The notes under the pieces were generated by a model that saw nothing but the letters and a program-made list of their open reading frames with translations, was not told the DNA's origin and did no database searches. This document shows positions 11,158 to 23,216 of a stretch of DNA of 64,000 bases, piece after piece. Position numbers and translations under genes: made by a program. The stretch is from Cymodocea nodosa (Eukaryota > Streptophyta > Magnoliopsida > Alismatales > Cymodoceaceae), in the NCBI GenBank assembly GCA_036874045.1, contig CM072341.1, forward strand, positions 12,350,501-12,414,500, given 5' to 3'. Positions within the stretch are counted from its first letter, which is position 1, and each line of letters begins with the position of its first letter.

Positions 11158-12253
11158 ACCTGGAATTTATTGATAGATGACTTGCTATTTTTTTAGTGAC
11201 AGTTGAACAAAATCAAAGGTATGGAGTAACTAGAGAGTGTTTTCATCACTCAGCATGGACTGTCTAGTACATATTTCAATGAAATGATAAATGCTATATT
11301 AAAAATAGGTGGTACACTTCTAGCTAAACATGAAGTTGCTACACATAATCGAATTTAGAATGATGTTATTGTTTATCCATATTTCAAGGTACACACTTCA
11401 ATATTTATTGAAATTTTGATATTTCATGTTATTCATTTATATATTAATTAAATTTATTTTTGGTATGAGTAGGATTGTATATGTGCTATTGATGGTACAC
11501 ACATTAAAGCCACAATTTATGAAAAGGAGAATGCCCGATTTAGGAATAGAAAAGGTAAATTGCCACAAAACGTATTGGCTGCATACAATTTTGATATGGA
11601 ATTTACCTATGTTCTTAGTGGGTGGGAAAGTTTAGATGCTGATGCACGACTCCTTCAAGATGTGACAACTCAATGCAATAGTTTGCAAGTGTCATGAGAT
11701 ATACAACTTATGATCTACCTTTATGTCACCTATCAATCAAAATTGAATTTATTTCAAATAATGTTCAAATACATGCAGGTAAATTTTACTTAGTTGATGT
11801 TGAATTTCCAAATAGACCTGAGTTTATATGTCTATTTCAAGGTGTTCGATATCACTTATCAGAATATGAAGGAAATCAACAACCAACAAATGCAGTGAAA
11901 ATCTTCAATTATAGACATTCATAATTGAACGTACATTTGGAGTAGTCAAACATTATTTTACAATATTACGAGGATATATGTCATTTCCTTTTACAACTCA
12001 AGCAAAAATAGTGTTAACATGTTTTTTAGTTTACAACTTCATTTATAAAGCAGATAAAACAGACTTATGTTAAGATCTTGAAGATGAAGTACAACAAGAT
12101 GAACGTAATATACAAGTTGAAGACTCTATAAATGTAGAAAGACAATATAAAATAGTTAACACTATTGGGAACAACACACAAGAGAAAAGGAAAGAAATTA
12201 TAGATAAATTTCATGAAAATATTATGTATGCAATATGGGATAGTCGTGAATGA
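11158..12253 (+). pseudogene. PIF/Harbinger transposase remnant B
   Basis: The plus strand carries a second DDE_Tnp_4 transposase: DGTHIKATIYEKENARFRNR near 11490-11548, AAYNFDMEF then SGWESLDADARLLQD near 11580-11660, and VDVEFPNRPEF, FQGVRYHL and FNYRHS (11790-11922). The C-terminal AIWDSRE ends at a stop near 12251. The N-terminal part (from about 11158) has stops. Diverged from copy A and in opposite orientation to it. Confidence 0.8.
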
Positions 12254-12770
12254 TAATATTATAAACATCATAATAAGTAGATTTTTTGTAATATAACTTT
12301 TTTTAATCATTATGAGGAATATAGAATTTATAATTAACATTTTGTTGTTTTAAACATATAATATAACTAAAAAGTTATCAATTTTTGTAATTTTTGATTT
12401 ATTTTATATAATGATATACTTAATTAATTGATAAATAATATATAAATATTTAATTTAATAATATGTTTATTTATTAATGTAAATAATTTATTTCTTGATT
12501 AATTACATTTTCACTAATTACTTTAATTTATTACTTAATTTTATTAAAAATCAATTCTATTCAATTACCTTCAATTCTATTATGTATATAAACACTTAAA
12601 TTTTCATTTTTGTCAAATTTTTAAAGATATATATAAATATCTAAATTTTAAATTATTTATATCAAATTTTGTAAAATTTAAATTCTTGATATACAGATAG
12701 ATTTTAAGAATATATAAATAAAAATAATTATAATAAAAATTAATATAAATATTTATTTAAAAGGTACGGC
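12254..12770. other. Very AT-rich intergenic stretch
   Basis: Mostly A and T, with no gene or clear terminal repeat. It probably includes the decayed end of Harbinger copy B. Confidence 0.4.
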
Positions 12771-13640
12771 AGACACGTAGAAGTGGGATTTTTTCTTAAA
12801 CGTGCCCCCCAAGTTTGAACTGACGTGCGTGAGCAGACCATTTTTCAAATACAAGTCAAACAAGGTTCTGAAATTACCACGGAAAGGGCAGAGATCCGAA
12901 CACGTGAACAGACAAAAACAACGAAAATCGAGTGCACCCGAGACAGAAGCCCCCCTCCCCCCCCCCCCCCCCCCCCGGAGAAATTGTGTACTACGCTCGA
13001 AATAGGCGTGGGGAAGGAGACGAAAGGGAGCCGGGAGGGTTGCGTCTCTGGATCGTATTTCTTCTTTTAACTACATGTCTTGTACGGTTGTGATTTATTA
13101 ATGCTTACGGTCTTTTATTTATTCATTCATTTAAGAAAAAGAAAAAGAAACTGGAGATCTAAGCCCAGTCCAGCAGTCTTTCGACTGCCATACATGTATG
13201 CTCTACCCTTTTCCGGTTCTGTTTCGCTGTTTCACCTGTTGTCCTCTTCCTTACACCTCTTCCTTTTGAAGGTACTTCGAAAAGAAAAAGAAAAAAACCT
13301 GCTGTGCTTCCCGAACGGCGTCCGATCCGTAACGCAGTTTTTCCGGCGGGTGCTGAACCGCGTGGCCTCGCCTGTAATGACATCACGCTGCCGTGGTACA
13401 TCGCCACCACGTCAATCATGCGGGCGGGCGGGCGGCGGAGGACGTCCGATGGGACGGGACGGGAAACCGGACGGAAACCACGCGAGAGTGGAAAGAACGA
13501 TGGAAGGGAAGTCGTCGGCGATCATGGTACGGTTCCGATTTATGTATGATAATGCCCGTGTATGCGGGCCCACCCAGTGGGGACATCATCCTTCGTCTAT
13601 TCTTTTCGAAGCAATTATAATATCTTAACTGCTCTTTATT
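12771..13640. other. GC-rich island without a recognised gene
   Basis: An abrupt rise in GC compared with the flanks, with a C-run of 20 at 12957-12976 and a gcgggcgggcgggcggc tract near 13418-13436. Open frames exist on both strands but none resembles a known protein or has coding character in one frame only. It may be a promoter or leader region of an unseen transcript. Confidence 0.35.
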
Positions 13641-16600
13641 TATTAGCTTCTTCAAAATTCAAAAGTTATTCAATACTATTTTGAAGGAAGGTTTGGAAAT
13701 CAAAAGAGTGCATGTTTATTATTGTTTCCCCCCCACTGCAATACAAAGATGATAGTCAATAGTTGCTTATAAATTACATTCCTTTGCATTTCCTTGTTGG
13801 TAGCTTCACAAGGAACTTCTAATATTATTTCGTCAGCTTTCATACTCAAAATAATATTTTCCTTAGAAGAAGCTTCTACGTAAACCACAAGGATTTGACC
13901 TGTGTACGTACCACAACAAAAAAACATATTTGACCTGTCCTAAATTTTTTTATGTAGGATCGTAAGAACATATTGGATTTTGAAATTGATCGGCAGTAAC
14001 GTAGATTTATCCTTCCCTGCTACATGAAAGAATTCTGAAAATTGTACATCATCATATGGTGTGATATCAATTTCAGGCATCATAAATTTTATTTCAGATA
14101 TCATAAAAAAAGATCATCGTTAATCTACTTGAAGACAAAAAACATAAATAAATAAATGGTGAATGCAGAAAAGAAAGATCTCTTTATCAGAGAAAGAAAA
14201 GGCATCTATGAAGGAAAGAATATCAATACTTTCTTCCTCTCTTTCTTAGATCTTCTTTTTTATGAAATTAACAATAAAATATGAACATTTAGATTTTCTC
14301 AAAAGGTAGCAAATCACACACACTTTGCTAATTAATCTTTTTGGAATTGGCTTCGCACATCATGCATGTAACGCTGCAAAGTGAAGGCCAGACTTAATGG
14401 TCCCCCAGCATCTCACAGATGTCCTACGTTATTTATGGGTGGTCCTAAAATCAAATAAAAAAGACCTGAGCTTGTGCTTGGCATTATTCCACAAGCGGGT
14501 GGTGCATGATTTAGATTCCTCGTATGGTTGTTATGCTTAGATTTGACAAATACTGAAATTAATCTTCGTGATCTATGTGGTTAATGTCGTTCTTGATAGA
14601 ACCTGGCCCTTCAACTTGAGAGAGAAAGTGGTAGTCACCTTAAAGATTGATTGATTGATGGTATTTTAAAGTGCTATAGTTGAAGTTTAGGCTAAGCATA
14701 CTTGTGATGGTGTCTTAGGGTTTATTTGTATATTTAGAAAGTGATAGAAAATAATTGAAAAGAAAATATTAAAAAATAAGAAAAAAGAAAGTTATTATAA
14801 AATTATTATGTTTGTATATTAACTAGAAAGTGATAAAAAAAAGAAAAAAGAATATAATAAAATATAAATGAATAACATAAAAATATTTATAAACATTTTA
14901 AGTTTACGAAAAAATTAAAAATGTTTATATTCTTTATAATAGAATGTTATACATTATAATATATAAATTTAACATATTATAAAAATTTATTATTATTATT
15001 TTATCTTTTTTTAACATATAAATTTAACAAATTACATTTCTTTTTTTCTCTCTCTCTTTTTTCTTATTTTCCATTCAAACACAAATATATCATATTTTTT
15101 TCACCATTTTTACTTCTTCTTTTTTTCTACCACTTTTCCGAATAGTAATTCAAGAACGATTCTCTTTGTCTAAATAATATTTCCGCAATGTATAATTGAA
15201 TAATAGAATGTTTACCGAATATTTAATAAAATGTCTATTTGGAAATGTTTTCCAATGTTCCCCTGATGTTACTTGATGCGTAGATAATTAATAAATGTTT
15301 GACAAATATTTAAATGTTAGGGGAGAGAGATCAGGTTTAGGATTGGATAAGCATGCCGTAATGCTACATTTATTAAGTATCTTATAGCTAAAAGTGGCCG
15401 AAGAGGGTAATCGGTGATATCGAAAATTCTTTGATTTTGGAATTATTTATGATAAATTATGGTTTTGACCGGCATATTAACTAAAAGACCCTCGATCAAT
15501 TTTGTTTTCTGTGATTAAATTTGAGTGTTTGAAGTTGTTTAAGGGTGTTCTAGGGAAATCACAAAATGGCTGGTCTTAAAGGACTCTTCTCTTCTTCGTA
15601 CGTAAGAAAAACACTCAGTCAAGAAAAAACTAGTCATTATTGCACAACCGTAATAAAAGCAATAACCGAAGAATCCTTACCTTCGAGCGAAAATAATAAT
15701 AGTTATTCAATAGAAAAGAGCAATGCAGTTGGTCATAAATCCAAATGTCAGAAAAATAGACACAAATCAAAGCGTGGCTGATTCCTCATGAACCTGTCTT
15801 TAATTAACATCAAGCGTTGTTTTCAAAACACTGGTGTTATTTAAATCATATGTTTGATCATTAACTAACTAATCCATTTCATCATTGCCTTCTTTTTTTT
15901 TATCCATAAATGTGTCGTGGCAACTAACACATTCCATTTCGTTCACATGCTCTCTCAATTTTTTTTCTTCTCTTTATCTCGTATGTTATATTAAAATTCG
16001 AAATGTATATTTCGTAATTTAAAATTAATCGTCACCAATTCTATTTAACTAACACCTTTTCTTTTTTTGATAATGATAACTGCTATACTTAAAAAAACTG
16101 CATGTAAGGTTTTTTTAACTAATAAACTATTGTAATCAATTAACTGATGCACGTTGTTGTTTTCCTTAAAAAAATTAAAACACGTTGTTGGGACCATGAA
16201 TTTTTTTTTTCCTGAAATTTGTCGATGGGTTGAGAAAGTTTGACAGGAACCTTACAATGAAATCTTATAAAAAGTTTTTTAAAAAGTATTATTATTTAAT
16301 GATAAGTTTAAACCTTATAAAAATTAAAAATATGAAATATAAAAATAATTTAATTTAAAAAAAAAAGTTTAACTGGAACTTTCTGTTTTTTTCTTTCCAA
16401 AGTAATAATGGGAACTTTCTGTGAAAAAACCTCTGAACACCTTTTTTTTTGTTTTTTTCAAAAAAAAAAAAAGTACTTCTGTAACCTTGACAGTTGGACA
16501 TGTAGTAAAGGCATCCCACCAAAACACCTTCACCATCCTACAGAACGAGTTGGGGTTGGTTTGTGCAGTTCCATGCCATTTCGATTTCCCTCTGTCTCCT

Positions 16601-16660
16601 TCTTCTCCACTCTCTTTCGGTTCCATCCCATCACTCCTCCTCCCTTGCCCTCGCCCTCCT
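13641..16660. other. Intergenic AT-rich stretch with one small ORF
   Basis: No recognisable gene apart from a doubtful small ORF at 15566-15781. A MITE-like patch lies at about 14718-15100, starting 'gggtttatttgtatattt' and closing near 'attcaaacacaaatata', but the ends pair poorly. Several A or T runs precede the HIPP promoter. Confidence 0.4.
15566..15781 (+). CDS. Small hypothetical ORF (71 aa), doubtful
   Basis: An open frame starting MAGLKGLFSSSYVRKT in a fair start context (aaaATGGC) and ending in a basic tail (CQKNRHKSKRG). No family is recognised, and no TATA box or splice structure supports it. It may be chance in AT-rich DNA; conservation in relatives would decide. Confidence 0.15.
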   Translation: MAGLKGLFSSSYVRKTLSQEKTSHYCTTVIKAITEESLPSSENNNSYSIEKSNAVGHKSKCQKNRHKSKRG

Positions 16661-16662
16661 CC

Positions 16663-16670
16663 TATATATA
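16663..16670 (+). promoter_or_regulatory. TATA box of the HIPP gene
   Basis: TATATATA lies about 52 bases before the start codon at 16722. Transcription would then begin near 16695, giving a short leader. Confidence 0.65.
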
Positions 16671-16721
16671 GTGTACGTTCTTCCTCTTCTCACATCTGTT
16701 ATCTGCGCAGAGGCTGCTGCG

Positions 16722-18208
16722 ATGGGAGAGGTGGGTATCTCCGTAACTGCTCTTGGATTTCTTGGTTTCCTCTTGTTTTGTTTTGTGGGTGGTCTCGTAA
16801 TGGTGGTTGTTTGTGCAGCAGGAAGGTAAGGAGAACGACGAACAGAAGAAGAGCGAGCAAGAGGCTGATGGTGGGGAGAAGAACAAGGGCAAGGGAGGGG
16901 GAGGAGGAGGAGGAGGAGGAGGAGAGAAGAAGAAGAAGAAGAAGAAGGGCGGGGGTGGGGGTGGGGATGGTGAAGGCGGAGGTGAGAAGAAGAAGGATGA
17001 TGGGCCATTGACTGTTGTCCTGAAGGTGGATATGCATTGCGAGGGATGTGCCAAGGAAGTGAGGAAGTCTGTTCAAGGATTTCTTGGTATGCTACGATCA
17101 TCTTCCCCTGTTTTGTTCTGTTGACGGATCTGTCTCTTTTTCACTACCTTGTGTGAATTTGTTGACGTTCTTCAATGTGGCATCTCGACTTCGGTGGGTT
17201 TTGCAGGGGTGGAGACCGTAACGACGGACAGCGACAACAATAAGTTGACGGTGGTGGGGAAGGTGGATCCCTGGAAACTCCGGGAGCGAGTCGAGACCAA
17301 GACCCGCAAGAGGGTGGAACTCATTTCGCCGACCAACGTTCCGAAGAAGAAGGACGAGACCAAAGCCGACGGGAAGGGGAAAAATGGGGACAAAATGCCT
17401 GACGAGAAGAAACCCAAAGAGGTAAGCCGTCGAACACTTGAAGATCAAACAATACCAGTGGGATTGAGTGCGCCTTGCTTTCTAATTTTTTATCAGCCGG
17501 TGGATTCTACTGTGGTGCTCAAGATCCGACTTCACTGTGAAGGCTGTGTCAAACGTATCAGGAAGTACATTTCAAGGACCAAAGGTTGGTGGTTGATTCC
17601 TTCAATTGTGATTAGTGAATCTTTTTTATTATATCAGTCACAAATCTGCACTTGTTGATGACCACTGGGAGAACAGTAGCAGTTCTCCTGGCGAAGCACC
17701 CACTACTGGGTATGTACTTGTTGACAGTGAGAGAGAGATAGGGAGAGGCGCTACTGATGTGGATGTCTCATGTGGTTCCTTTGCAGGGGTGGCGAAGGTG
17801 ACCGTCGACGAGGAGAAGGAGCTGGTGACGGTCGAAGGCACCATGGACGTGAAAACATTCGTCCCGTATCTGAGGCAAAAGTTGAGACGTGAGGTGGACG
17901 TCGTCCCTTCCAAGAAGGTGGACAACAAGGAGAAAGGCGATGGCGGTGGAGGAGGGAAGAAGGACAAAAGTGGTGGTGGTGGTGACGGGGAAGGGGATAA
18001 GAAGAAGACCAACAACAAGGAGAATGGCAACAAGTGTGATGGCGGTGAGAAGAAGCAAGAGGCGGCGGGAGGAAAGGTGGTGGAGAACAGGATGGAGTAC
18101 CACTGCGGCGTGGGCGGGTACTTGCCATACAACGCGTACCAGCTCGAGATGGTCCACGCCCCTCAGATCTTCAGCGACGAGAACCCCAACGCCTGTTCCG
18201 TCATGTGA
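16722..18208 (+). CDS. Heavy-metal-associated isoprenylated plant protein (HIPP) with two HMA domains
   Basis: Five exons: 16722-16730, 16819-17086, 17207-17421, 17497-17584, 17787-18208; 1002 nt, 333 aa. Exon 1 encodes only Met-Gly-Glu. The chain then has a charged Lys/Gly linker with a run of ten glycines, HMA domain 1 (about residues 65-135; metal motif MHCEGC, bases about 17032-17049), a Lys-rich spacer, HMA domain 2 (about residues 165-235; LHCEGC), a second Gly/Lys-rich linker, and a tyrosine-containing tail ending in CSVM, a CaaX box. Family knowledge: HIPPs bind soft metals such as Cd, Cu or Zn through the CxxC pair and are farnesylated at the CaaX cysteine, acting at membranes or the nucleus in metal and stress responses. 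Each HMA domain is split by an intron after its beta-alpha unit at the same phase, which fits internal duplication. The 16818/16821 acceptor is a tandem NAGNAG site that could add or drop one Gln. Confidence 0.92.
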
Positions 18209-18291
18209 GCCAGGGGCAACCATCCACCATCACCGCCGCCGCCGCCAGCAGCAGCAGCAGTACGAACCGACCAAATTTGCCTAAATCTGTA

Positions 18292-18297
18292 AATAAA
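18292..18297 (+). terminator. Polyadenylation signal of the HIPP gene
   Basis: AATAAA 84 bases after the stop codon; a plausible near-upstream element for 3' processing. Confidence 0.5.
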
Positions 18298-18309
18298 ACT
18301 TTCGAAACA

Positions 18310-20455
18310 AAATTAATCATCATCTTAATCTGGGAGTAATTTCTAGATGCTGCATCATCTCTGGAATGAAGGGTTCAATTCATTAAATCTAGTCTATTTA
18401 TGAATCCACTTCCTTTCCCCCGCATGTCCTTTTTCTTCCGGTCAATTTTTTGTTTAGTTCCTTTGGATCCGTCGTCTGTTGTTTTCCAATCTTCGTAATG
18501 GCGATTTGTTTACTGTTGTCACCGTCTCTTTTGTTGTTTCTGTACGCCGTGTGCGGACCACCGGTACTGTACCTGCTGTGTGTAATGCAATGTTTTCTCT
18601 TTTTCTCTCGTTCATGGGTTTTTCAATGCTTTCTTCCTTTATTTGTCTTGTCGTCGTATTCTCGAGATTCCTCCATCAGTCAAATTATAGCTGTTAGGTT
18701 GGGTTGCAGATTATTCAGACGTCTGTTTTAACGCTCTACTTGTTCGCCACCCAAAAAAAGAAAAGAAATCACCCGATTATGAAATAAAAACAATTTCCAT
18801 GCCATTCTCATGCCCCCTTTAAAAAGAAAAAACCATTACCTGATCGGAAGAAGACGAAGGCTGCTGCCACATGTTTGGTAAACCCACCAACTTCATTCAC
18901 GTAGTCATCTTCCTGCGTGACGAAGATGAGAAGAAGATTCCCCAAAACTTTCTCTATTTGTCATAATGGTCGGTACTACGGCAAAACACACCAGCACCAA
19001 CAACAGAGAGCATTGGGTTTGGTGGAGAATGGAACAATCACAGCGCATTTTGTTCTCGGTGGGATCTCTCACCTTACCTGCACGCACAACTGCTTCCTGC
19101 ATTCCAACCTCACACCTTCTTCCTTCCCCATGAACGTAATTCCTTCGATTCTCTATTTAATTAAAAATGCTAAGCCCTTACATTCTGATGTGGGTCGTTT
19201 AACCCTTCTCCAGTTACAGGGTACAATCGATCTTCTTCTTCTCTCTGCCAACCACTGAAACGTAATTCCCTGGATCGTCAATATGTTTAATGAGCTCAGG
19301 TGAAGATCCAAAGGGGGGGAATGATGTGGGAGTCGAGAATGGTGTAATGACATCAATAGTATCGTTTCTTGGTCTATAAAGTTGATCTTGTACGCTTAAG
19401 TTGCATTTGGTAGAGGCATTGGAGAGTGCCTCTGCCTTGGAACACATGTCAAGAGTGTGTTCTAAACAAATAATTCAGTTTTTTGTTGATGTTAGAAGCG
19501 TTGGAACTAAAGCAACGATCAATACAATATATTTTTGGGTATTGTATTTTTCTAACTTTTTAAAGATGTCGCCAAATGATTTTTAGAAGTTCTTCAAGAG
19601 TTGAAATTAGAATCAACATTCTTTCAAAGTTATTATATTAAAGAAAATATTTCTTGTTGTTTTCTACCTCATCTTTTTAGAAATGATGGAAAAAGATATA
19701 AACTTATAATATAATAAATAATATATAATTATTAATATAATTATAATAAATTAAAATAAATAAATACACATATTATAATTATAATATATTAAAATAAAAT
19801 AATAACATTAACGTGATATTAAGAAGTATGATTATAATAATAAATAAATAATAACATATTGTAATTATAATAGATTAAAATACAAAATAATGTTGAAGAA
19901 TGATACTAGATTATAATACATTAAAATATAATAACGTTAATGTTATAAGAATAAATAATACATTAACATATTCAACAACTTAATAATATGTTAAATAAGT
20001 AACATTAATTCCAACACAACTTAATAATATTAAATAATACATTAACATATTATTTCTCAAAAAATTTAGATTATTGTGAACAATGTTATTTATGTTAATT
20101 ATAAATATATTATTTTACATGTTACATCTATATTTAAGGAAATGTTAATATATACTATAATATTCAAAATATTACTTCTCAAATAAAGCATTTTTAATTT
20201 ATTATTTGATTTTTAAAAAATTATTAACATTTTAATTTCTTATCAAGTTAGTAGTAATTTTTGTCAATTTATTATTTAATATTTTAAAAATCATTAAATA
20301 ATATGTTTCCTGTCATTTCCCTACAACTATATAACCATCTCATTTTTTACTTTTTGATTATTTCCTTTGATGCACAAACGACTTTATATTTCTTGTCATG
20401 TTCTATTATGTCTTGTCATTTTCATTTTCCATCATTTTTTATTATTTCATGCACA
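18310..20455. other. Intergenic stretch
   Basis: 18400-19580 is of mixed composition with short open frames on both strands and no recognisable protein. 19680-20300 is extremely AT-rich with repeated 'aataatat' and 'aacattaat' motifs, of the kind seen in matrix-attachment-like DNA or decayed elements. No gene is seen. Confidence 0.4.
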
Positions 20456-20459
20456 AAGT

Positions 20460-22695
20460 CTAAGCTAAGCTTGTTCATGCTTGTGCTTGTATTTTACATA
20501 TAAATGGTACTGCTATGATGTTATTTTTATTGTTTCTTGTCATTTTTTTTGTTAAACATAAAAAAAAATCCATTTTTGTTTATAGCATATGTTACTAAAA
20601 TGTGTTGTCTTAATAAATTGATATCAAAGCATTCAATTTTTCCCTCTACTTTTGTTGAGGACACCATAAAAATTCTTGATGGTAGATCATCAAAAGAATT
20701 TAAATTATAGGGATATGGTAATGATATGATTATTTCCTAACTTGATATTTCTATCGAATCTAATATCATTAGTACACACCCTAATTTTTTTTTGACAAAG
20801 TTAATGTATATCTAAAAGGGTTTGTATAATTATTTCTATTAAAATAATGCTCCCCATGTATTCCAAATTAGAAGATATCAAGCATGTTTTAAACCACCAA
20901 AATGAGCTTAGGAAGGATTCTTTAAGATGATTTGTCCACTCTCAATCCCATCCTCACTTGCACTTCAAAATATCATGCTTTTAAGTATTGTTCTTGCAAC
21001 ATGTTGAAAAAATATTAGTGTAAAAGATCAAAAACCCTGGTCATTTAGTTTTCAATGAGCCTAAATGATTGATTCTTTTAATAACATCAGAAACTAAGTT
21101 TTTCCCAACCTTAAAGGGAATTATAGTCTTATTCTTCAAGAAGAAAAATATGAAATGAGTTCCTCAAATTCTTCCAATTAGGTTATGGCTATGAACTCTA
21201 TAAACTCTATGAACCTTAGCAAAGGGCCTCAGTTCAAGGATGGACATGGAAATATTGATAAAAAGGAAAAGGTTATTTGTGGTAATTGCAAAATTAGTGG
21301 ACACACCAAGGTTAGATGGTTTTTTTTTTTTTTAATTGACTTTCATTCAAACCACAAACTTTATAAAAAATATATGCCTGACTATAATAATAATAAAGCC
21401 AACAAACATTCTAGTGATGTTGTCCAAAAGCACAATAAATCTAATGAAGATAAATAGAATGTGGAGCACATATTAGATTAATATCAAAGGCTGACCTAAT
21501 AGGTATGACCTCTTTATTCTCAAAATTTACTAGTAGTGACATATGGGTTGTTGATGAAGATGTAATAGACTAGTATGACCTGTAATAAGAAATCCTTATC
21601 TAATCTAAGGATGTCGAATCAGACTTCCTAATATTGTTATTATTGGAAGTTGTTGGAACTAGAGAAGTTAATTTGACCCCAAACCAAAAACTTCTTGATG
21701 CCTTATATATTCCTAACTTCATTTGATTGCTGCATTTTCTGGGATCTTACCATTGGGAAGAGGGTTGGCATTGCTAGAGAAGTTGGTGGCCTTTATTTGA
21801 CCAACAAGAATAGTGGCAAGTGCTCCCTTAGTTTGATCTGAACATTTTGATGGTAATGATTTTAGTTTATGGAACAGGCATTTGGGACATGCCTCGTTAT
21901 GTAAACTTCAACATTTATCTAGCTCTCCTACTTGCAATATTAATGATTTTGTTGTTACGCGTGGTATTTTTGTAGTATCAATAAACAAACTAGATTATCT
22001 TTTGACGCTCATGATAAGTTGAGTTTTGTTATTTTTAGTTGCATTCAATGGGAGAAGTATAAACCACTTACCACTAGTGGGCCTTCTTATTTTTTCACTC
22101 TTGTTGATAACTATTGTAGATTTACTTAAATTTTTTACTAACCCACTACACCAAGCTTGTCTTTAGGGAAATTTTCAATAAGTTAGGGATTCATTCTATT
22201 TTCTCCCCAACTTACTTGAGGGGGAGTGTTAATATTATCATTATTTTGGTCCTACCGATGGTATCCGTTTGTTCATCTAATGACTTGGATCTTTTCCTAC
22301 AATGATATATATATATACTTGGCATTTGGTTTTTTAGGGTTTCAACCCTTTTTCCTTTTATGAGCATTTGGGTGTTATATATGGCCGAAGAAGAGCTTCT
22401 AGTTGCTTCCCTTGTTGCAATTTCTTGGATTTGGGAGCTATTCTTGGTTTTCTCTTCCATCTCTTTTTCATTTTGCTAAACTATGCTTGATTTGAGCATG
22501 TTCATGCTTGTGCTTGTAGTTTGCATGTAAACTGTAGAATGTTGTTTTTAGTTTTGTTCTAGCATTAATTTACTACTTTTTGTCATGTTTCCTTAATTTT
22601 TTTTTTTTTTTGTTTGTGCAATCTATTTATGATTTGTTAAGGAAAAAACCCTAATTTTGTTTTGTACTAAATGTTGTGAAAATGTGTTGTGCTAG
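20460..22695 (+). mobile_element. Internally deleted Copia element
   Basis: The 5' LTR part (about 20460-20617) shares blocks such as gttcatgcttgtgcttgta with the 3' LTR (22227 to about 22695). A primer-binding-like TGATATCAAAGC follows at 20618. An open piece at 21185-21457 has a CCHC-type knuckle start (CGNCKISGHTKVR). Near 21880 the LWNRHLGHASLCKLQ motif of the GAG-pre-integrase domain is seen. A polypurine tract (TTGAGGGGGAG) ends at 22226, then TGTTAATATT starts the right LTR. No RT or RNase H is present, so it is non-autonomous. Confidence 0.75.
22227..22695 (+). repeat. 3' LTR of the deleted Copia element
   Basis: Starts TGTTAATATTATC right after the polypurine tract. The end is approximate because the LTR-end CA is unclear. 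The 5' LTR appears to retain only its last part. Confidence 0.55.
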
Positions 22696-23046
22696 TTGTT
22701 TTGCTTCGGACAAATTCATTTTAACAAATGATTTTGTCATCTCATGGTTGCTCAACTTCATCATTCTCAATATTGTTGAAAGTGCCATGTAATATGTACC
22801 TTGCCCTTGAAATCAGGCACAAGAAAGATTTAGTTGGAAGAGTACCCTCAAGATCTATGAAGTGAAGAGAGTCATGATAATATGATAGGAAGGTTTGTGA
22901 AAGGATCCCATTGAAGAGAATCTCTTACATAAATTATAAGAAGAATGATTACACTTAAGATTGGTTTTTTTTTTTTTTTCCATACAAAACAAGAGGTAGG
23001 CAAGAAAGAGATTAGTGGGAGGAAAGCAAAAAAAAAAACCAACAAT

Positions 23047-23216
23047 AAAGTAAGTAAAGCAAATAGAGATCAATATGGTTCAATCTCAAGATTAATAGCC
23101 ATTGACACTAGTACAAGAAACTCCTTGCTCTTCTTGACGAAAAGTACTCATCATGTAGAGTAGCATCTTAATCTTGAGATTGTACCATCTTGACCTCTAT
23201 TTGCTTTACTTACTTT
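23047..23216. repeat. Long inverted repeat (49-bp arms, 72-nt loop)
   Basis: Bases 23047-23095 and 23168-23216 are inverted copies that match at 46 of 49 positions by eye. The transcript of either strand could fold into a long hairpin. The loop includes 'gacactagtacaagaaa', which resembles CACTA element ends but is too short to call. It could be a foldback MITE or a young MIRNA-like locus. Confidence 0.7.

Noticed and set aside
13080..13628. 182-codon open frame in the GC-rich island
   Set aside because: No recognised domain, no coding bias, overlaps equally long frames on both strands; expected in GC-rich DNA.
14718..15100. Possible MITE in the AT-rich stretch upstream of HIPP
   Set aside because: The ends pair only partly and no target duplication is clear.
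16631..17101. Long open frames on the minus strand and in other frames opposite HIPP exon 2 and exon 5 (for example 16631-17101, 17638-18223)
   Set aside because: They are mirror images of the Gly/Lys-rich repeats (poly-Pro, poly-Phe, poly-Ser). The plus-strand exons have clear HMA motifs and splice sites.
23104..23160. CACTA-like motif in the loop of the inverted repeat
   Set aside because: Only about 15 bases resemble CACTA ends; no partner end and no duplication were found.
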